Shown one piece after another: positions 8,587 through 20,227 of a stretch of 24,172 nt of DNA. Position 1 is the stretch's first letter, and every line of letters begins with the position of its first letter. The notes beneath the pieces are model-generated. The model worked only from the letters and a program-made list of their open reading frames with translations, was not told where the DNA came from and did not search any database. Origin of the DNA: Isoetes engelmannii (Eukaryota > Streptophyta > Lycopodiopsida > Isoetales > Isoetaceae); contig JAANSK020231077.1 of NCBI GenBank assembly GCA_011763485.2, positions 1 through 24,172 of the forward strand, read 5' to 3'. The position numbers and the translations under genes were made by a program.

Positions 8587-11500
8587 ATGTCGTGCCTGGC
8601 GGTGGCCTTGCAGCCTCTTAATGGGCCCGACGTCCTTCTTCAAACGTAAGCTTTTTTTCTTTCTTGTTCCGTTTTTGATGTCTTGTTTTTCCAGCTTTAT
8701 TGATCCATGAGATCACGCATTCCGCACTTCAAAATTTGGTATCCTGAACTTTAGATACTAATTTTAACTGCGTTTCAAGTGTTTCCCGACTACCTACCAT
8801 TTTGCAGACTATTATATTGGACCAAAAAGTCGATTTTTTCCAATTCAGTTTCTTTGCACAACAATGTCGACAATGGATTTGAAAGAATTATGGACCTTAC
8901 ACATTGTAAAATTTTGCAGACGTGAGTGGTTTCCTCCAGCAAGGGCTTCATATGCCTCTTCAAGCTTCCGGTCTATAAGGGCTGCTTATTCAGCTGGAAA
9001 ACAGATAACCAGTGATTCAGTGGACACAAGGTGACTTGTTTACAGATTGATATTCATGAACTTAGAAGTAGCTTTGCAACTATCACCAAGCGCAAGTCTT
9101 TACAAATACGGATGTCTCTAGTTTCCGCTTTAATAAAAACAAATCTCCATAGGCTGCAAATCAGGAATGCCTATGGAACAAGACAAACTTCCGCAGGCTT
9201 TGCGAGGCTGCATTATGATCTTGTATATGCTGCATTGTCTATTTGCTGGTTTATGAATTGGACATTTATTTTCACTCTTTTTTCTGCATGCAACATGGTT
9301 GGACCTGTATTATGTATTTGTCTGACATTTTGCATGTTTGTGCAGTCTCGGGGATGAAGCCCTATCAGCATCAAGTGGGCAGGTCGTGGTTGGCAGTGAA
9401 AACAAGTATGTGCAGTTGTTTTATGCAGTACATCTTATAATGCTATAGATTCTAGTATTTGCAGTATATAACCAATTAGGTACTATTTTTTTATGACAAT
9501 TTCTGTTCTGTCTACTCTGAGTGTCAAATATAACAAATGTTCAAGAGTTTGATATAAAGATTACTCTACAACCATGCTGATAGGTGTAATGTTGGTTTAA
9601 TATTATAATGGTTGTTTCTAATGGACAGATAGTGACATTTCAGGTTTCGAGTCGTATATCGGCTGGTTAATAGCATTTATGTACTTGGAATTGCAAACAC
9701 AGATCAAGATGAGGCACTCAGTAACATTTTTGAGTGTGCAAATATTGTAAACCAGGCTGTAAGGTATCAAATCCATCTATTTTCACTGGCTTATATTCTC
9801 TCATATTTGTTGAAAAATTAGTAGGTATTATATTATTGACTAGCCAGACTAGTATGTTAATTGATGGCATAATTTTCCTTTGGGATTGGCATCAAAGATG
9901 GCTTTTGGCATAAACTGCACTTTCAAGTCACTTGTTAATGATGTAATGCAGTTCTTTTTCGTGCAGTTATAAGAAATGTTTTCAGTATGAAATCCATGTC
10001 GTTCACAGTCTCATGTTGTTTCAGCCATCTTTGCGGTTTTTAAATTGGTAATCACTACCTCTTAACTCTTTGCCAGTGTGTTAGTCGCAGCTTGTAAGGG
10101 AATCGATGTCACTGCTGATAAACTTGCCCGCAAATATACAGAGGTAAATATTATTTAATCCAGTCTTCTTGTAGCCAGGATGCTTTACGTATATCACTAC
10201 ATAGTTTCTTGGTTTTCTTTCTTGAGATACATAATCAAGGCGACTTACAGGATAGTTTCATGTACTCATCTTGTAGATGAATGGGAACAGAGTGGCAATT
10301 TGGCATTTAATTAAAATTAGTGTTAGAAAAGCATAAACAGTGTGAATGTGGAAAGCATAAAGTTATTTTCCAAGGATTTATTTTATTTGCCAGATTGTGA
10401 GAGATTTTATTTTTGATATATACCCTATAGGTGAACTTCTGCTGAGAATGCATTCAACCTGTCCTTTTTGTGCTGCTTGCAGATTTATATGGCTCTTGAC
10501 GTAGTTCTTCATGGTGTTAGCACAGCAAGACTTGGAATTATTTTATCTACTATTCATGGTGACAATGTTGCACAAATTCTACTTTCTGCTGCTGATGCCG
10601 AAAACCGCGCCCGTGGAGCTGACAGTTGGAAGCAAGTTAAATCGACATCTATTGAGCATTGCGCCAATGTGGAGGCAAGTTTTATTGTTATTGGTATTGG
10701 TATCAAGGTCATGCTTGGTGCCTCCTTTTATTTTGAGCCCATCCAATGCAACAATGAAATCAACACCTAGCAGTCTTCCTTCTCCTGCCTAAGTCTTTTG
10801 TGTTTTGTTGTGGCTGGTTTGAGATGATCACAATCATGGCAAAATGGACGGATGTGAGTGCAAGGTGGGCCACATGTACAATTTGTTGCAAAGAGCACAC
10901 GAATATCCATATTAAGTACCATGCTAAGTAAGCAATTAAAGTCTATGGAAACAAAAACATATGACATAGTACATCATGCGACACATTATTGAAGGTCTTG
11001 GTAATTCCTACTTTTAAATTCTCCCATCAAGGGGGATGTGGAGAATGCTTACACTGAATCCTGGTCATGCCAACTTGTATCGGTTGATTTCTCTACAAAG
11101 CTTACCAAGCGGATGACTTAATTATATATTTTCTAGCATGGAAGATTCAACCTCCCCTTTGCACCTCAAAGAATTTTTCTAGAGCCTTGTTGCTCCTGAG
11201 ATGGGAATGGCTCTACTTCTGCTTGCTCTTTCCGCCAGTGATGATGAAGCAAATTATTTTCATCTGCACGTGATCATGTTTGTGTTTAAAATTAATACCA
11301 TCCTTCAACGAAACTCTCCTTGGATATAGAGTGGCACATATTTCTGGTCTTGGGGTGTTTGAAGCAAAAGCTGCCTTTAATCTAGTTATATACGCTGGTT
11401 AATCTGCCAATTCAGAGCTGCTAATTTGTACTGAAATGGTGAAATCTTATTCACTGAAAAGTCCAGAGAGTCTAACCTGCTGGCTGTCTTTTGAAAATCC

Positions 11501-14500
11501 TGTTTTACCTTGATCAGCCAAGGCTGTTGAAGATACAAAAGCAAGCCAAAGGAGTTTCCTTGGGCCTTCTTGTTTGTCCCTGAAATTGCGTAGCTTATGT
11601 ATATATGACACTGTTTGAAAGCCACTTTTACGGTAAGGGATTGGCACTAAATTCAGCAAGCAACGTTTGATGGCACAGAAGGTTTACTCCGGATCACTTT
11701 GGAGAGGAGAGATATTTGCAGCCTTTCTAATTGTGACCATTCATTAGTCCGCAAAACTCTAAATTTCTGATCCATCTAAAGCTGCAGGTTTTACCAACAT
11801 GTGACATCAAAAAAATCTTGCACGAGTATCTTGGAAGTGCTTTTGATAGCATTGTTTCTCTAAACCGACAAGAAACTTGGGCAGCATTTCCTATCTAAAG
11901 AGCAGATCTTTAAACACCACCACCAATGCGTGTAAGTGGATACAATTTCCACAGGTTGGTCTTCAAAGATAAAGGAGTTACCTTCCATTCCCTTCTAAGA
12001 GGTGTTAGAAACCATCTCCTTGGTGTGTTAGGTGTTATAAATCATCAGCTTCCATATCATCTGCATAAAGCAAAATGGAAGATACAGTCTTGGGCAAATG
12101 TGGAGCCCTCTCTCCCCAAAAAATGAAGGTCTGCAAGTCAAGGCCAAATCATGTTGGGGGAGAAAGATAATCAGGCTTGATAAAAACTCAGAGACAAAGT
12201 CTTATCATTGAACTTAGAAGCACTTTCAATGAAGATGAGCATATTCATACCCTCAAAACATAGATTGTGGCTCAAAACTCAGAGACAAAGTCTTGTCATT
12301 GAACTTAGAAGCACTTTCAATGAAGATGAGCATATTCATACCCTCAAAACATAGATTGTTGGAGCTAGACAGTTTGGCCTATGATTTTTGTTAGAGAATG
12401 GCAAGCTCTTATAAATGTAGATTGGTGGAGACAACCCATAAACATATGCACATTCAAGTAGAGGATCAAATGTTTGCTTATTGCATCTGAACGATTTGCA
12501 TATATACTATTTTAGCATATTTAGATGGGGAGATCTCCAAATAGGCTGCACAATTGAGATAACCATATTTTTAACGCATTTCTAGAATGGCTTCAGGTCC
12601 AACCATATTTTTAACGCATTTCTAGAATGGCTTCAGGTCCTTTCCAGTGCATCTTTTGAACTCCCAGAGGAGACTATTGCTGCAGGGGACAAAGTCATAT
12701 CTGCCTTAGTTCCTCAAGCACAAGCTTCTTCAGATCAAGATAAGCAACAACCTGTAGAGAAAGCTCCTGCAAATGAAGACCCATTTGCAGCAAGCGAAGC
12801 CATCAACAAGCCACAAGAACTTGCCGGAGGATTCCAAAAGAGCAAGGACACACCTGATGTAACTGCTGCTTTAGCAGAGCTTGTAGTGACCCCGGTTGCC
12901 CTTGGTACTGCAGAATCCACCTTTGTAGGCGTGGAAGGGTTTGAAGGTGATTATGGTGGTTTGGACGTTGGCGATGGTGAAGATGATGGCTTTGGTGATG
13001 CCTTTGACAGCTTGACTGGTGCATTTGGCGGTGGCTTAGATGTTTCTGATTATGCTGCTGATAAAGTGACGCCTGCCAATGAGCTGACTGGATTGGAAGA
13101 ATTGGAAGGTAAGGGGGTTTCAACAGCAAAGAAAGCTTCTCTTGAGGTCGAAAAGAAAACTGATGCCATAAACGAGCTCTTCTCAAGTGGGACTCCTGAA
13201 GGTAAATTGCTACGTGTAATTTCAAATGTTTTGCAGACCGGCAATATGTTCTGTAACCTTTTTTATTTTGCAGGAGCACCCAAGAAGGAAGAAGAGAAGA
13301 AAGGGCCTTCACTTTGGTTAGTGGAAGAAATTAATGCGGAGTTTAAGGGGCTTGTGATTTCTCGAGCTGGATTGCAAGGTTCATTGCAACTAAGGACAGA
13401 AAATCCTAGTCTTTCTGGGAAATCTGAAACTGAGTTTTCATTTACTCTTGAAGGTGCTGCAGGCGTTAAGGTGCTTCTTTTGCATATTTTTCCTCACTCG
13501 TTTTACTTTTGCCTTTATTGGATTCATCTATAACTGATATTCCTTTTGTAGAGGGGGGTGGTTCAAAGTTCCATTGCTAGCAGCCTAGGTGAAGGTTGCT
13601 TCCATGTAAAGACTTCACATGAAGATAGCCCCCAAACAGTTATGAAGTATCATTTGCAACCACGGTTCACCCCATTGCCAATTCGGTTGAGGTATGAGTC
13701 TTGACTTAAAAAACATCTCATGAATAAGACTGTCACTGCACCTCTAGCAATGTAGACTCTATGTTCATTTACGTGCTATTGATACTTTCAGGTTGGTCAC
13801 TCGGCAAGTAGGTTTTATTCTGTCAGTAATGGTCCAGGTATGATACTACCTTAAATTGTTTTGAATTTAAGTATTAAAACAAGTCTGTTTAGAATGTCTG
13901 GACTCTGGAGTATTAGTTCAGCACACAAACTGTTTCGAGCATTTTAGACTTTGTAGTCACCGAATAGGGATGCAGCTCTTTGGAGCAGAGATTGGGGTGA
14001 AAAGAGATGACGATCCCCCTGCAATTATAGAATGGATGCTGGGGTAAATGTTCTCCCGTTTAACAAGATTTGAACTGCATAATCTTCTTTTGAGGTTCAT
14101 ATGGCTATCATTTGTATTTCATCAACAAGCAAGGAATAAGAGTTGACAGGTGGTTTTGTTCCTTCTCCAATATCTCACTGTAGATGATCCCGTTTCCTTT
14201 GTAAATTATTGTGAAGTAAATAGTATCACTAAAAGCCAGAACATTTTTCTCAACTGAAAATTGACACACTTGGAAGCTTCAAAGCGTCACTCTTGATAGT
14301 GTTTTTATGCGAAATGTACACTTACTGACCTGTTTCTTTATTCTCTGCAGTATGTGGTCAACCCGTACTTGCCAGGAGTTCTGAAGGACGTGACATTTAT
14401 TCTCTGTTTGCCGTGCACTCCTGCCTCGTTTAAAATGTCACCAAGGTAAGAGTTATATAATGAATATACTGATGCTGCAAACTGTGTGTTATTGTTGTGA

Positions 14501-15006
14501 GTTCTAGCACCATTGGCACCTTTGTTTATCCTACCTAGAATTTGAAAGGTGCCAGTAGTATAACCGTTATTTTCATCACCAAGCAGTAATTTCAGGGAAT
14601 ATAAATCCGTTGCTGAATGTGTTTCTAATACGTTCCTTCTTAATGAAGGGGCATATGGGATAAGTCTGCTAAAGAGGTTCGTTGGCACATTGAAGAACTT
14701 ACGGTAAGTATTATGAATGACCCAAAGATCATGTATATGAAGATCTTGATTACGAATTATCTTTGATTATTGCAGCAAAAAGATCCTCCAGGCCGTTTAC
14801 GAGTTCAATTTCCTTTGGAAACAAAAGACAATGCGATTGGATCAAATGGTAATACGAAAGATGAAGCTGTAAAGGCTAGAGTAGAGTTCATATGTAAAGA
14901 TCAAACGCTATCTGGAATCACAGTTCGTCCCACTCATGAAGGGAACACCGACTTCCACATTGGGGAGCATATGTTTAAAGCGGGTTCTTACGTATGTTCG
15001 GTATAG
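8587..15006 (+). CDS. TML: TPLATE complex muniscin-like subunit TML, 13 exons
   Basis: TML is a subunit of the TPLATE (TSET-related) adaptor complex, which acts in plant clathrin-mediated endocytosis at the plasma membrane. Exons: 8587-8645, 8920-9030, 9346-9405, 9644-9763, 10077-10143, 10483-10674, 12637-13201, 13274-13470, 13552-13691, 13792-13837, 14351-14445, 14649-14703, 14776-15006. All phases agree and give 1938 nt, 645 residues (Arabidopsis TML is about 607, from memory). The start MSCLAVALQP is the conserved one. The N-terminal longin-like part contains SGQVVVGSENKFRVVYRLVN (about 65-84). A middle block keeps FELPEETIAAGD and NKPQELAGGF, followed by an acidic Gly-rich linker with VEGFEGDYGG. 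The mu-homology domain begins near residue 405 (SLWLVEEINAEF) and ends GSYVCSV. No break is seen, so the gene looks functional. Intron oddities are listed separately. Confidence 0.95.
10675..12636 (+). other. TML intron 6, GC-AG type, 1962 nt
   Basis: The donor is GAG|GCAAGT, the standard form of a GC-AG intron: GC at the cut with otherwise full U1 complementarity. The acceptor is CTTCAG|GTC. Joining there gives ...EHCANVE|VLSSASFELP, which lines up without a gap with the remembered Arabidopsis segment ...EHLASIDAFSNARFELP. A GT two bases downstream of the GC gives the wrong phase. The intron is by far the gene's longest and holds two tandem duplications. No gene or intact element is recognised inside it. 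Confidence 0.85.
12183..12359. repeat. 91-bp tandem duplication in TML intron 6
   Basis: Copy one is 12183-12273. Copy two (12274-12359) is slightly shorter, about 86 bp. They differ at one position in the shared part (CTTATCATT versus CTTGTCATT). The near identity implies a recent event, and the position is deep in the intron, away from both splice sites. Confidence 0.9.
12561..12640. repeat. 40-bp perfect tandem duplication spanning the exon 7 acceptor
   Basis: The 40-bp unit starting AACCATATTTTTAACGCATT and ending CTTCAGGTCC occurs at 12561-12600 and 12601-12640 without a mismatch. Each copy carries the possible branch region, the acceptor CAG and the first four exon bases. Only the second acceptor (12636) continues the TML frame. 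Use of the first (12596) would add 40 nt and give a stop six codons on (GTC CAA CCA TAT TTT TAA). Confidence 0.95.
13202..13273 (+). other. TML intron 7, 72 nt, frame-preserving and stop-free
   Basis: The intron is bounded by GAAG|GTAAAT and TTTTATTTTGCAG|GAGC. Its length is a multiple of three and the frame across it is open, so retention would add 24 residues (about GKLLRVISN...FYFA) between the acidic linker and the mu-homology domain. The pyrimidine tract supports splicing. The added peptide is hydrophobic, unlike the charged linker, which favours removal as the normal event. Confidence 0.75.
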
Positions 15007-15210
15007 CCATCAGAATTATAGATGTTTGCCATTTTGTATGCACGAGTGTAATATAATGCAGATTTCATTGCCTACAGCTTTATCATGCGTGAATAAACAT
15101 CAATTAACGACCTTTTTTTCCTTTGGCACGAAAATTCTGGAACGTGGAATATTTTTCTCTTTTAAATCAACGGTAGAGTAGAGACTCGTGTTAGGAATGA
15201 CCATGTAATA
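15007..15210 (+). promoter_or_regulatory. TML 3' UTR with candidate poly(A) signals
   Basis: This AT-rich sequence follows the TAG stop. AATAAA motifs occur at 15092-15097 and 15207-15212, either of which could direct cleavage. No other gene feature is seen. The exact 3' end cannot be chosen from sequence alone. Confidence 0.45.
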
Positions 15211-15306
15211 AATTATCACCGTTATTGGTGGTTAAGGTCCCGAGTCTTACTATGAACAAATTGTCACTGTTATTGGAGGTTATGTTCCTGAGTTTTACTA
15301 TGAAAC
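15211..15306. repeat. Two-unit tandem repeat, 48 bp
   Basis: Units 15211-15258 and 15259-15306 share AATTRTCAC, GTTATTGG, GGTTA, GAGT and TTACTATGAA in order, with substitutions between them. It lies just beyond the likely TML 3' end and may mark the edge of an intergenic repeat. Confidence 0.7.
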
Positions 15307-15492
15307 TGAAAACGGGCAAGGCTATGAATTTGTGTTGCTGCGGTTGAAATTTAACCCTTTGTATAATTTTAGGGGCGTTTGTTAGAGGGGTCTACAAGAT
15401 CCTTAGGTTTCATGGGATTTCGTGTCGTTAATGAATGAAACATGATGGCATGGAAGCTTGATTAGCCTCTATTACCTTACAAACACTTGTCT

Positions 15493-16684
15493 GGAAGGCT
15501 CCAAGTCCACACGAATCACCCGCAGTCTTTCTTATGTCATTTTACAGACACTCGTCTATAAGCGGTGTCTATAAGCCTCCTGATGCAAGAAGTGTGGGTA
15601 CATTATTGCTGTAGGGTACATTATTTTTATTGTGAGCCTTTGGATTGAGCATGTGCCACCAGAATATTCTCTCTGGCTGCATCCTGGCCACCCTTACTGG
15701 GTCAATCTGGGTCAAGAATGCCCCAGTTGACCCGAAATTGAAGGGGGCATTAAAATAAAAGGGACCATTGGCCCCCTTAAAAATGAATACAGGGAGCTGT
15801 ATAAATACAAACGGCAGCGTATGCGTTGGCCTAGTCTGCACCTAACGTCTTTGTGCAGATCGATCTGTGGGACAGCCCAAGAACAGCCGTGTGTGGGTCT
15901 TGATGTGCAGGCTCACAGGCTTCGCACAACCAAAGGGAAACCTGGAAGAGAAGCAGAAGCAAGCAATCAAGCAGAAACAGGCTGGGAAAGCAGAAGCAAG
16001 CAATCCGGAATGCCCCTTGCTTAACCAGAAACCCTTTCCTTGCTTAACCAGAAACCGGAATGCCCGACTGCCTCACCATCGCATTTGGAAGCCCCTTCGG
16101 CTGTAGACGCACAGGCACGGCCCTGCAGAATCTGGCCCTGCAGAAGGTATGACGTGAATAAGAATAGAGCTTTCGATCGGGGCTACTCAACCAGGGGAAA
16201 GAGGGCAAAGAGGGCAACCGGATATAGCAACACCGCAGGGCAGCGCCATCTGCAGCGGCTCACATGGCCTCCACCTGAGGGAAAAACCATCCCCGAACTA
16301 GAAAAGGAATCTCTGCACGAATCTGGCATGCCACCGTCACTTTTATACGTATTCATATACGAATACCAAGAAAAACCATAGGAAATCATATGTGACAAAA
16401 ATACGGTTTCTGATTGTGCCCAGATTATGGGTTTAACTATTTAGAAATGATTTGGTTTTAAGGCCTTATTAACTTACAACAACTACCAAAATAAAAGTTG
16501 TAGAAAGCCTCGGAGTGTTAGAATCTCGTGTAACCTTGGTCACTTTACACACTCATGTCTGAACGTCTCCAAGTGCTAGAATCACGTACAACCTTTATTG
16601 CTTTACAGACATCCGTCTGAAAGCTTGCAAGTGTTAGAATCACGTGCAGTCTTCTCTATCACATTAAAAACACCCATGTTGTCT
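15493..16684. repeat. Two short arrays of a 58-66-bp unit flanking about 940 bp
   Basis: The left array has one complete unit at 15493-15557 with partial units beside it. The right array has units at 16503-16560, 16561-16618 and 16619-16684 with a partial one after. Each unit reads roughly GAAAGCTCCAAGTG, then TAGAATCACG, then TTTACAGACA, then CGTCT. The arrays look like one array split by the 15580-16500 block. AAGCCTC at 15573-15579 and 16505-16511 could be a target duplication. No terminal inverted repeats are found for the block, so its class is unknown. Confidence 0.6.
15580..16500. other. Unclassified block between repeat arrays, TATA-like motif inside
   Basis: This stretch has higher G+C than its surroundings. 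A TATA-like motif (CTGTATAAATACAAA, about 15796-15810) is followed by G/C-rich sequence with short internal repeats: CTTAACCAGAAACC twice near 16020-16060, and AGAAGCAAGCAATC twice near 15955 and 15990. No protein is recognised in any frame. It may be a solo LTR or another small insertion, but no defined ends or primer-binding site support either. Confidence 0.3.
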
Positions 16685-16813
16685 CAAAGCTTCCATCATG
16701 CAAATGCCTGAATCCCAAATGATTGGGAGGCAGTAAACCCTCCTAAACTTGCCTAGAATAGTAGGGTTCCTAAGTCTTCAAACTCAAATTGGGATTTTGC
16801 TGTTTCCTCTTTC

Positions 16814-17476
16814 AAATCTTGGCCAGACAAGTGTAAATTATATGACCATGAAATTGGCACAGAACAAGCTTTACAATGATACCAATTCCATCCAAAACAG
16901 AGATGTATATCAAGAGCTATGAAGAAAAGTATGCACTGTTGAATAAGCAAGGAATCGAAAACCCTAAAACCAGGCTAAAAATCTATTGTTGTTGTTAAGA
17001 AATCTTGGCTAAACACATAGAAATCTTATATATTAGAATTATCACCAAACAAGCTTTCCAAAGGCATACATTTCAAGCAAAACAGAGCTGTAGACCAATA
17101 GTTACGAGAAAAAATGTGCAACGTCCAACCCAGGCTGAAACTCTATTGTTTTTGCTCAGGAATCTTGGCCAATCACAAAGAAATCAAATATCTTTGCAAG
17201 GGGCTTTGAGAGATCTCTCTGATGGCACAACTTACCTTTCATGAAAACCAGAGTTACAAAAAGCTAGTTATGAATAAAATAGTAACATCGGCCTGAGAGC
17301 GAAGGTGCAGGCCGGAAATCTACTAATGTGCAGTCGAAAACTTATTCAAACACATGCAAATGACATATCATCAGAAAGATATCTGAGAGAGCTTTCCAAC
17401 GCAACAAATTTCAGCTGAAACGGAGTTTGGGATCTCCAGTTATGAGCGAAAACGCGTGATCAACACCAGGAATGCC
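16814..17476. repeat. Four diverged tandem units of about 140-186 bp
   Basis: Units start near 16814, 17000, 17160 and 17337. Shared landmarks in order are AATCTTGGCCAAACACA, CAAGCTTTCCAA, an AAAACAGAG-type block, a GTTATGAG-type block, and then (except in the last unit) a segment containing CAGGCT and CTATTG. The divergence is large, so the array is old. Similar CTTTCC/GTTATGAG blocks occur in plant LTR-element leaders (from memory), so the array may descend from one. No coding is seen. Confidence 0.5.
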
Positions 17477-20227
17477 TAGGGTTCTAACTTATTACAACCT
17501 TTTAAGTCTCCAGACTAGCAAGTTAGGACCCTGCCATTCCGTATCATTCAACTCAAAGGTAAAATATGATTCCAAAGCATGACAACTGCAAAGAGCCGAA
17601 TACCTTCAGTTAGGCTGCAAGCACTAATTCTTTTGATTCAACTATCCGCCAACTAGTGCGTAGACGACGCTTGAATGATTAGCGAGGAGAACAATTTTGC
17701 ACAAAATATAAACAGTACCTATTCACAATTTCCAAACAGAATTATAAGGGCCGAATTAAAAGAACTAGTCGATATTTGTCAACACAGCATGTATTCTTAG
17801 CATTTGGAAACCACAACTTCATCCTTCTTCAGTTCGAATCAAATCGATTCTATTCATCAATTAAGGATCTGACAGAAAGCCCAATCTGCACACCGGCCAG
17901 AAAAGATTTGGCTAAGAACCCAATGCGGCACGGTAGAGAAGTGACGGCAGAAGCAAAACAGAGTCAAAAACCCTAACTTGGTCATCGTCACTTTTGCTCT
18001 CGGTATATAGGAATGTCTGTTTACCAGGCATTCCTAGATGGAAATAGGGCGACGCATTGGTGTAACGTGAAAAACTCTTGGAAGCATTCTGCCGCCTAGA
18101 ATGTGAGATAAACACTCTAGAATGCATTGCAAATCCTAAGAACGAAGGTAAAAATGGAGTTGTCGCCTGCCGTAAAAGCTCGTCGCTGAGAAAATACTTT
18201 TTACTAACATCCAGTTTGGAAACAATGCCACATGGCACGATGTTACTGGCTCAGGAGGCAGAATGCTTTGTAAGTGTTTTTTTACGTACATTAAAACCAA
18301 TCTTTGCAGCACACATTTTATATAATAGTAATGTGCTTAAATAATATAATAATACTCTCTAAACCACTCTAGAGCCACAACACAAACTACAAAAAAAAAA
18401 AAAACAACCCATAACCCATAACATAACAGTGGCAATAAGAAAATGGAAATGAAGATCGTACACATTCTAAGGAAAGGAGGATGCACAAAGAGAGCTGATG
18501 AGGAATAAAGGGGACGTGAAAAGAACTAAATAAGGAACTATAGAATACGACAAACTAACTACCTAACTAACTTCACAGTTTTAGAACTTCATTTACCTTC
18601 TATTCTGTGAAACAAAGGTAAATCTCATTTCTTTTTTGCGAACATTTTTATAAACTTTCAAGTTTTGCTTCTAAAATGGACAAGAAATATATACTCAAAT
18701 GATCTTGTAACAGATGCTTGAAGTTTTAATCTTTATGACTCCTCACTATATATTTTGCTATATTGTGCAATATCCTTTCCAAAGCCCCGAGGGGGCCAAA
18801 TTTTGTTTTCTACGTCACAAACCATTACCCTTCAGATTGTCGATTAAATACCTTGGGTGCATATTCATATGAGGGGTAATGTAGGGCAACGAGAGCCTCC
18901 CTCCCATTTTTATAATACATGTGCCCAAACCTTAAATACATGTGCCAATTTAGCACTATTAGGCACATTTGGTCAAACCTTAAAGTATCCTACCAATCAT
19001 GTTATACAACATATCCCAACCTGTGGGGGTATATCCCTCAAACGATGATCCATATGTGAGCCCCAAAATGAGACTAAACTCGTGAGTATATCCATTCAAT
19101 AGCTCTTGATGCATCCAAGCAACAGAGGATCAATAGGGGATTTAACCAATATTAATGATTGTTATGGATTTTAATCAATGTCAATGGTGAATAGGGCTGC
19201 AAAATTTATGCCACTTGACTCATTGACTTTCTCACTATTCTAGATTCCCTTTTTTTTTTTTTTTTTTGCCTCTAGGAGTGTTATAAGATGATTATTCTAT
19301 CCTTGATTAATCTTAAAGCACGACACCTTTACATTATATTTTTATATATTTTGGACTATTGCACAATGGACTAAAAATGCCATAATTTAGCAAATCATTT
19401 TCACGTCTTTATTGATTATATTCTATCCTTTACAATTTTAACTGTAACCCTTCTTTTTTTATTTGTACTAAAACTCCAATTTATTTTCTTGCTACTTATG
19501 ACCTCTACTTAGTCGATGCTCAAAAAATGGTGTTTGTCGATGTAAGATATGGCGTAAGAAATGACATCATATACAACTTTGTTTTCGATGTGTGGTGTGC
19601 CTTTTCTGTTATGTGTCTCGTCATTACAATGCACTCCCTACCACTTTTTGATTTTGCCAAAGTACTTACACTAGGTACTTCTAGAACGAGTACAGCTTTA
19701 TTGTTCTTTTCATCAAAACCAATTCAAAAGTTCAAAATAAAAGTCAGAAGTATTTTAATATTCAAGGTTAAGATAAAAACAATACTATTGAATTCCAAAA
19801 TAAATGCATCTAATTTAATGCTTATTAGTTATTTAGACATTATACAAGTACCCAATACCCAGTGTTGTTAGGTATATTTTTAAGTAGTTTTATGGTCCCT
19901 TATTAGTACTTTTTATGGTAGGGTGTAGCATACTTATGCCATACATGTTAAACTACACTCTTAACTTGGTTATCAATACTATAGTAAAAATAAATAATCT
20001 AAAGAAGCTTTGACTACCCAATGATGCTAGAATAGCTTATAGAGCTTTGAAAATATAAAAAAAAAATTAAATTTGACTTTGAGATGATACCTTTGGTTAG
20101 AAAGCGCGTATACTAATGGTGAGTTGACATGTCAAACATGTTTTAAAAGGAGACCTCAAGACCCATTAGATGAGCCACAAATAGGGGTTTGAACAATCAT
20201 CACAGACAACCTCAGGCATCCAATACA
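17477..20227. other. Long intergenic region with no supported gene
   Basis: The sequence is mostly AT-rich with homopolymer runs (A-run near 18390-18403, T-run about 19249-19267). The most gene-like piece is 18078-18270, an open frame reading LEAFCRLECEINTLECIANP and later SSLRKYFLLTSSLETM. It is followed by a donor-like TTTGTAAGTG and preceded by a TATA-like GGTATATAGG near 18002. It has no early ATG and matches no family known to the reader, so it is not called a gene. The remainder shows nothing identifiable. Confidence 0.5.

Noticed and set aside
9031-9357. 108-codon plus-strand ORF
   Set aside because: It lies almost wholly in TML intron 2 and part of exon 3 in another frame. The exon phases and protein match support the TML model instead.
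11386-12126. Several ORFs of 60-80 codons in TML intron 6
   Set aside because: None resembles a known protein or shares a frame with neighbours. Lengths are as expected by chance.
12803-13312. 169-codon minus-strand ORF, Gln/His-rich
   Set aside because: It is antisense to TML exon 7. Its odd composition is the mirror of the acidic Gly-rich linker codons.
15569-16381. Overlapping ORFs of 70-113 codons on both strands
   Set aside because: They follow local G+C richness and internal short repeats. No domain or start context is convincing.
18078-18344. Open frame with donor-like end (LEAFCRLECEIN...)
   Set aside because: It opens with TTG, has no early ATG or clear acceptor, and no family is recognised. 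It is mentioned in the intergenic entry only.
20189-20227. Upstream start for the RBR ligase at 20189
   Set aside because: The codon there is TTG. The first in-frame ATG after the stop at 20171 is 20228, which also gives the MGAACC start.
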